Shown piece by piece: positions 60,726 to 64,000 of a stretch of 64,000 nucleotides of DNA. Source of the stretch: Niveibacterium sp. SC-1. Its GTDB lineage: Bacteria; Pseudomonadota; Gammaproteobacteria; Burkholderiales; Rhodocyclaceae. The stretch covers positions 4,154,001-4,218,000 of the forward strand of contig NZ_CP151275.1 in the NCBI RefSeq assembly GCF_038235435.1. Reading direction: 5' to 3'. Numbering within the stretch: position 1 is the first letter of the stretch; each line of letters opens with the position of its first letter. Position numbers and translations under genes: made by a program. The notes under the pieces are model-generated. The model searched no databases, was not told where the DNA came from, and worked only from the letters and a program-made list of their open reading frames with translations.

Positions 60726-61753
60726 GTCGACGCACGCGGGGCTTCGCCCTGCCCATCCTCATGCTGATGCTCTTCGGCCTCACCTCCGTCTTCGCCCTGG
60801 CGAGCCTGCGGGTCGCCGGCAACCTGGAAATGCGGGCCCGCGCGCAGACCGAGCGCGCCCTTCGCCAGGCCCGCGACGCGCTGCTCGCCTATGCCGCGCG
60901 TGAAGACAACGTGCCCGGCACCTTGCTGTGCCCCGACTATGACGGCGATGGCAGCGCCGATTACGCCTTGCAGGGCTCTCCCTGCACCCATGCGGTGATA
61001 GGCCGCTTTCCCTGGCGGACGGTGGGGATAGAGGCGCCGCGGGACGGCAGCGGCGCCTGTCTCTGGTATGTGCTCTCGCCCAGCGCGGAGAACCGCACGC
61101 AGACGGAGTCCCGCGCCGTGGCCATCAATCCGGCTTACGTGGGCGACCTGCGCCTGCGTGACCGCGCCGGTGGGCCCGAGACGATGGTCGCGGCGCTCCT
61201 GTTCGCGCCTGGGCCGCCCCTGGGCGGGCAACAACGCAGCGCCCATTGCAGCGGCGGCAGCGTCGCGGACTTCCTCGAACTGGGCAACCGCAGTGGCACG
61301 CCTTACATGAGCGGTGTGCCGGACGCGGGCTTCAACGACAACGTGCTCGCCATCACCGGCGCGCAGCTCGCACGCGCCGCAGCACCCCAAGTGCTCCTCG
61401 CCCTGGCCGGCGCTGGTCCCGCGGCGGAAGACATGGGCGTGCGCGGACTATTCGCGGCGGGACATGCCGCGGCGACGCTGGCCGACCCGTTGCGGGCCGC
61501 CCGCCTGCGGCTCGACTTTCTTGCGCCCGACACCTACACGCGTTTCGCACCAGGCAGCCCACCCGCTGCGGACGCCGGCTGTGCCCGTTATGCGAACGGC
61601 AAGTATCCGATCGAATGGCTCTGCTACAACCGCTGGCTGGACTTCGTGGAGTACCTACCCCTGTCTGCCACCCGCGCCGAACTGCGTCTCCCGGGATGGC
61701 AGGCAAGCGCCGCGTCGGGCGAGCGCCCGCGTCTTTCGAGGAATCATCCGTGA
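60722..61753 (+). CDS. Atypical large minor pilin with LPCP-type domain
   Basis: The 343-residue protein starts at a GTG that overlaps the previous stop (GTGA). RRTRGFALPILMLMLFGLTS resembles a prepilin helix with a basic leader, but it has no Glu at position 5 of the mature protein, as in PilX/GspK-like pilins that cap fibres. ARDALLAYAAREDNVPGTLL and CPDYDGDG follow, then PWRTVG. Many cysteines suggest disulfides. It is probably a tip or minor pilin. Confidence 0.7.
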   Translation: MSRRTRGFALPILMLMLFGLTSVFALASLRVAGNLEMRARAQTERALRQARDALLAYAAREDNVPGTLLCPDYDGDGSADYALQGSPCTHAVIGRFPWRTVGIEAPRDGSGACLWYVLSPSAENRTQTESRAVAINPAYVGDLRLRDRAGGPETMVAALLFAPGPPLGGQQRSAHCSGGSVADFLELGNRSGTPYMSGVPDAGFNDNVLAITGAQLARAAAPQVLLALAGAGPAAEDMGVRGLFAAGHAAATLADPLRAARLRLDFLAPDTYTRFAPGSPPAADAGCARYANGKYPIEWLCYNRWLDFVEYLPLSATRAELRLPGWQASAASGERPRLSRNHP

Positions 61754-62439
61754 GATTCAGACAGCGCGGTTTCACCCTGATCGAGCTCGCGATCGCCCTG
61801 CTCGTCGTGTCGGTACTCGCCGGCGGCATGCTGCTGAGCCTGCGGGCGCAGTACGCGCAGCGGCAACTCAACGAAACCCGCGTGGCGCTGGACGAAGCGC
61901 GCGAAGCCTTGCTCGCCTACGCGGCGGCGACGGGCCACCTGCCCTGCCCGACCGTCGAAGGAGCGCCCGGCAACGGCCAGGAGCAGCGCGAGCCCAGCGG
62001 GAACTGCACGCGCCCGCGCGGCCTCTTGCCCTGGGAAACCCTGGGCCTGCGCGCAACCGATGGCTGGAATCAGCGCCTGGCCTATCAAGTGAGCCCTGCA
62101 TTCATGCGCGAAGGCATCGATCTCGAATCGAGCGAGGGCAACATCCTGGTGCGCGGCGCTGGCGGCGTGTCCCTGGCTGCGGACACTGCCGTTGCCGCGG
62201 CAGTGTGGTCGCTGGGCAACAACGGCGCCTATGCCACCCAGCCCTCCGGCGTCCGCCATCCCGGACCAGGTGGCGGTTCCGACGAACAGACGAACGACCC
62301 TGCCACAACGAGCCTGCGCCTGATCGCGCGGGAGGGTTCCGATGCGGCAAACGTCGGCGGCGCCTTCGATGACCACGTCATCTGGATCTCGCGTTTCGTG
62401 TTGTTCGGAAAGATGCTGTCGGCGGGTCGTCTGCCCTAG
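61750..62439 (+). CDS. Type IV prepilin-like protein with LPCP-type domain
   Basis: The 229-residue protein starts at GTG 61750, again overlapping the preceding stop. RQRGFTLIELAIALLVVSVL is a canonical class III prepilin signal, cleaved after Gly, with Glu5. The globular part has AREALLAYAAATGHLPCPTVEG and LPWETLGLRATDGWNQRLAY, the same domain as in the gene before it. With no other pilin in the operon it may be the main subunit of this fibre. Confidence 0.85.
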   Translation: MRFRQRGFTLIELAIALLVVSVLAGGMLLSLRAQYAQRQLNETRVALDEAREALLAYAAATGHLPCPTVEGAPGNGQEQREPSGNCTRPRGLLPWETLGLRATDGWNQRLAYQVSPAFMREGIDLESSEGNILVRGAGGVSLAADTAVAAAVWSLGNNGAYATQPSGVRHPGPGGGSDEQTNDPATTSLRLIAREGSDAANVGGAFDDHVIWISRFVLFGKMLSAGRLP

Positions 62440-62491
62440 CAGCATTCAAACGCTTGACCGTTTTCGCTGCAGAGCGACAAACTCCCTGCCT

Positions 62492-63808
62492 GTGATTTTC
62501 TCCACGCAAAATCTCTTCCAACGCTTGCGGTCGGCCGGCATCCAGCCCGACGACTGCCCCGAGCTACGCCTGCAGAAGGCCTTGCTGGTCATGGCTTCCG
62601 GTCTGGTGAGCGTGGCCGCGATCGGCTGGCTGCTGATCTACTGGGCGCTCGGCCCCAAGCTCTCCACCACCCTGCCGGTGTTGCTGCAGGCGCTGGTGGC
62701 GCTCAATTTGGTCATCTACGCGCTGACCCACAACTTCTCGCTCTTCCGGGCGAGCCAGTTGGCGCTCTTCCTGTTCTTCCCGTTCATCGCGCAGTGGGCG
62801 CTGGGCAATTTCGTCACCGCTTCAGGAGTGATCCTCTGGGGCCTGCTGGCGCCGATCGGCGCACTGCTCTGCGCCGGCCCGCGGGAATCCGTGCCCTGGT
62901 TCGTGGCCTACCTGGTGCTGACGCTGGTCACCGGCTTCTTCGATTTCATGCTGGCCGGCAAGCCGGGCATGCAGGAGAGCGAGATTCCCCTGCGCATATC
63001 GATGGCCTTCTTTGCGCTGAATTTCGCCACGCTGTCGGCGGTGGTCTGGTTCCTCATGCGCTTCGCGATTCTCGACCGCCAACAGGCCGAACAGGCCCTG
63101 CATGAAGCGCACAAGCGCCTGCGCGAGGAACAGGATCGCTCGGACCGGCTCCTGCTCAATATCCTGCCGCAGCCGATCGCGCGTCGCCTCAAGGATGCCG
63201 AGCCCACCATCGCCGACGGCTATCCGGAAGTGACGGTGATGTTCGCCGACATCGTGAACTTCACCCAGCTGGCCGCGGACATGACGCCGCAGCAGGTCTT
63301 CGGGATGCTCAACCGGATCTTTTCCCACTTCGACATGCTTGCCGAGCGGCACGGCCTGGAGAAGATCAAGACGATCGGTGACTCCTACATGGTGGCCGGC
63401 GGGCTCACGCCCGGGCAGTCCGACCCCTGCGCCGCCGTTGCCCAGCTCGCGCTCGACATGCGCGACTGGCTCGGTGGCGAAGGCGCGCGCGGCCCCAATC
63501 CCATCCGTGTGCGTGTGGGCATCGGCACGGGCCCGGTCGTCGCCGGCGTCGTGGGCAAGAAGAAGTTCATTTACGACCTGTGGGGCGACACGGTGAATAT
63601 CGCCAGCCGGATCACCAGTGAAGGCGCCCCCAGTTCGATCCAGTGCGACGCGCTGACCCATGCGCGCCTGGCAGACCGCTTCAGCTTCGACCCGCCCCAT
63701 GTCGTCCCGCTCAAGGGCAAGGGCACCGTGGTCGTCTATCGCCTCACCGGCCAGGGCACGGCCGACAGCAGTCCCGACACGCCCGCGCGCCTGCTCGCAG
63801 CCAGCTGA
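62492..63808 (+). CDS. Membrane-bound class III adenylate cyclase
   Basis: The protein of about 438 residues has five or six membrane segments, a coiled-coil linker (RQQAEQALHEAHKRLREEQD) and a class III cyclase domain. It has metal aspartates (VMFADIVNF and KTIGDSYM), the Lys/Asp pair that selects ATP (EKIKTIGD and YDLWGDTVNIASRI) and the transition-state Asn/Arg in NIASR. It makes cAMP rather than cGMP by these residues. The start is uncertain: GTG 62492 fits best. It follows the pilin operon by 52 nt. Confidence 0.88.
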   Translation: MIFSTQNLFQRLRSAGIQPDDCPELRLQKALLVMASGLVSVAAIGWLLIYWALGPKLSTTLPVLLQALVALNLVIYALTHNFSLFRASQLALFLFFPFIAQWALGNFVTASGVILWGLLAPIGALLCAGPRESVPWFVAYLVLTLVTGFFDFMLAGKPGMQESEIPLRISMAFFALNFATLSAVVWFLMRFAILDRQQAEQALHEAHKRLREEQDRSDRLLLNILPQPIARRLKDAEPTIADGYPEVTVMFADIVNFTQLAADMTPQQVFGMLNRIFSHFDMLAERHGLEKIKTIGDSYMVAGGLTPGQSDPCAAVAQLALDMRDWLGGEGARGPNPIRVRVGIGTGPVVAGVVGKKKFIYDLWGDTVNIASRITSEGAPSSIQCDALTHARLADRFSFDPPHVVPLKGKGTVVVYRLTGQGTADSSPDTPARLLAAS

Positions 63809-64000
63809 GGCGCCCCGCCTCGCGGGCAGTCCCTGGCGCGCATCGCTGCGCTCCCCATCCGCCGGGCCGCCACGGCTTGCGAATTCCTCCACACCCGCCC
63901 CTCGACGGCTCCCGCTGCCGTGCAGGATGTCTCGGCCCAACCCGAAATATGCCGACATCATTTCCCTTCGGGCGCATGGCCCGGGAACGGTGACGAACAC
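63809..64000. other. Window end without a recognised gene
   Basis: No convincing start, terminator or known protein could be seen in these 192 nt. The minus strand is open across it but shows no family motif. Confidence 0.4.

Overview
The window is high-GC, gene-dense DNA from a Gram-negative bacterium, most likely a betaproteobacterium and perhaps one of the Rhodocyclales. The reason is a long block on the minus strand (mlaFEDACB, an ABC-2 exporter, bolA, murA, hisG, hisD, then hisB, hisH, hisA, hisF, hisI, hisE, hint, tatABC, with degS-like and Nif3-like genes at the end), an arrangement I know from betaproteobacterial chromosomes. The class assignment rests on gene order and protein motifs, not on a database search.

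Layout. 0-3 kb: a hydrolase and two tandem AraC/GyrI-like regulators. 3-9 kb: an anaerobic pyruvate-to-acetate operon (pflB, a separate glycyl-radical subunit, pflA, a MaoC-phosphotransacetylase fusion, ackA). Pyruvate formate-lyase is split into two genes here. 9.3-11.2 kb: a FimV-like polar protein. 11.27-12.32 kb: a complete IS481-family element with a 6-bp target duplication, inserted on the stop codon of the Nif3-like gene. 12.3-19.9 kb: Nif3-like, DegS-like, TatABC, HinT and most histidine genes. 20.1-42.4 kb: a foreign-looking stretch that separates hisD from hisB. It carries an inverted hisC, prfC, a PEP-CTERM protein, a peroxiredoxin-glutaredoxin hybrid, a dihydrolipoamide-dehydrogenase-like enzyme, an HPP/CBS membrane protein, four secreted glycosidase-like multidomain proteins, an orphan GspE-type ATPase and a MocR regulator paired with a DUF2917 gene. 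42.5-43.2 kb: a nested inverted repeat with arms of about 184 nt. 43.3-52.2 kb: hisD, hisG, murA, bolA, an ABC-2 exporter and the Mla lipid-transport operon. 52.7-63.8 kb: an MSHA-like type IV pilus or pseudopilus assembly operon (secretin, TPR protein, ATPase, platform protein, MshI/J/K-like proteins and two unusual pilins) followed by a class III adenylate cyclase.

How the genes work together. PflA makes the glycyl radical on the small PFL subunit. The large subunit carries the catalytic cysteine pair and converts pyruvate plus CoA to formate and acetyl-CoA, and the Pta-like enzyme and AckA turn acetyl-CoA into acetate and ATP. The four glycosidase-like proteins are built from two catalytic families arranged A-B-A-B. 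Each pair shares its accessory domain (FnIII in the first pair, ricin-type beta-trefoil in the second) and all four share a 95-residue C-terminal module, so domains have been exchanged between neighbours.

The strongest candidates for something new are the split pyruvate formate-lyase with a hairpin between its two genes, the domain-swapped A-B-A-B polysaccharide locus, and the compact MSHA-like machine with two LPCP-type pilins. No rRNA, tRNA or CRISPR array was seen.
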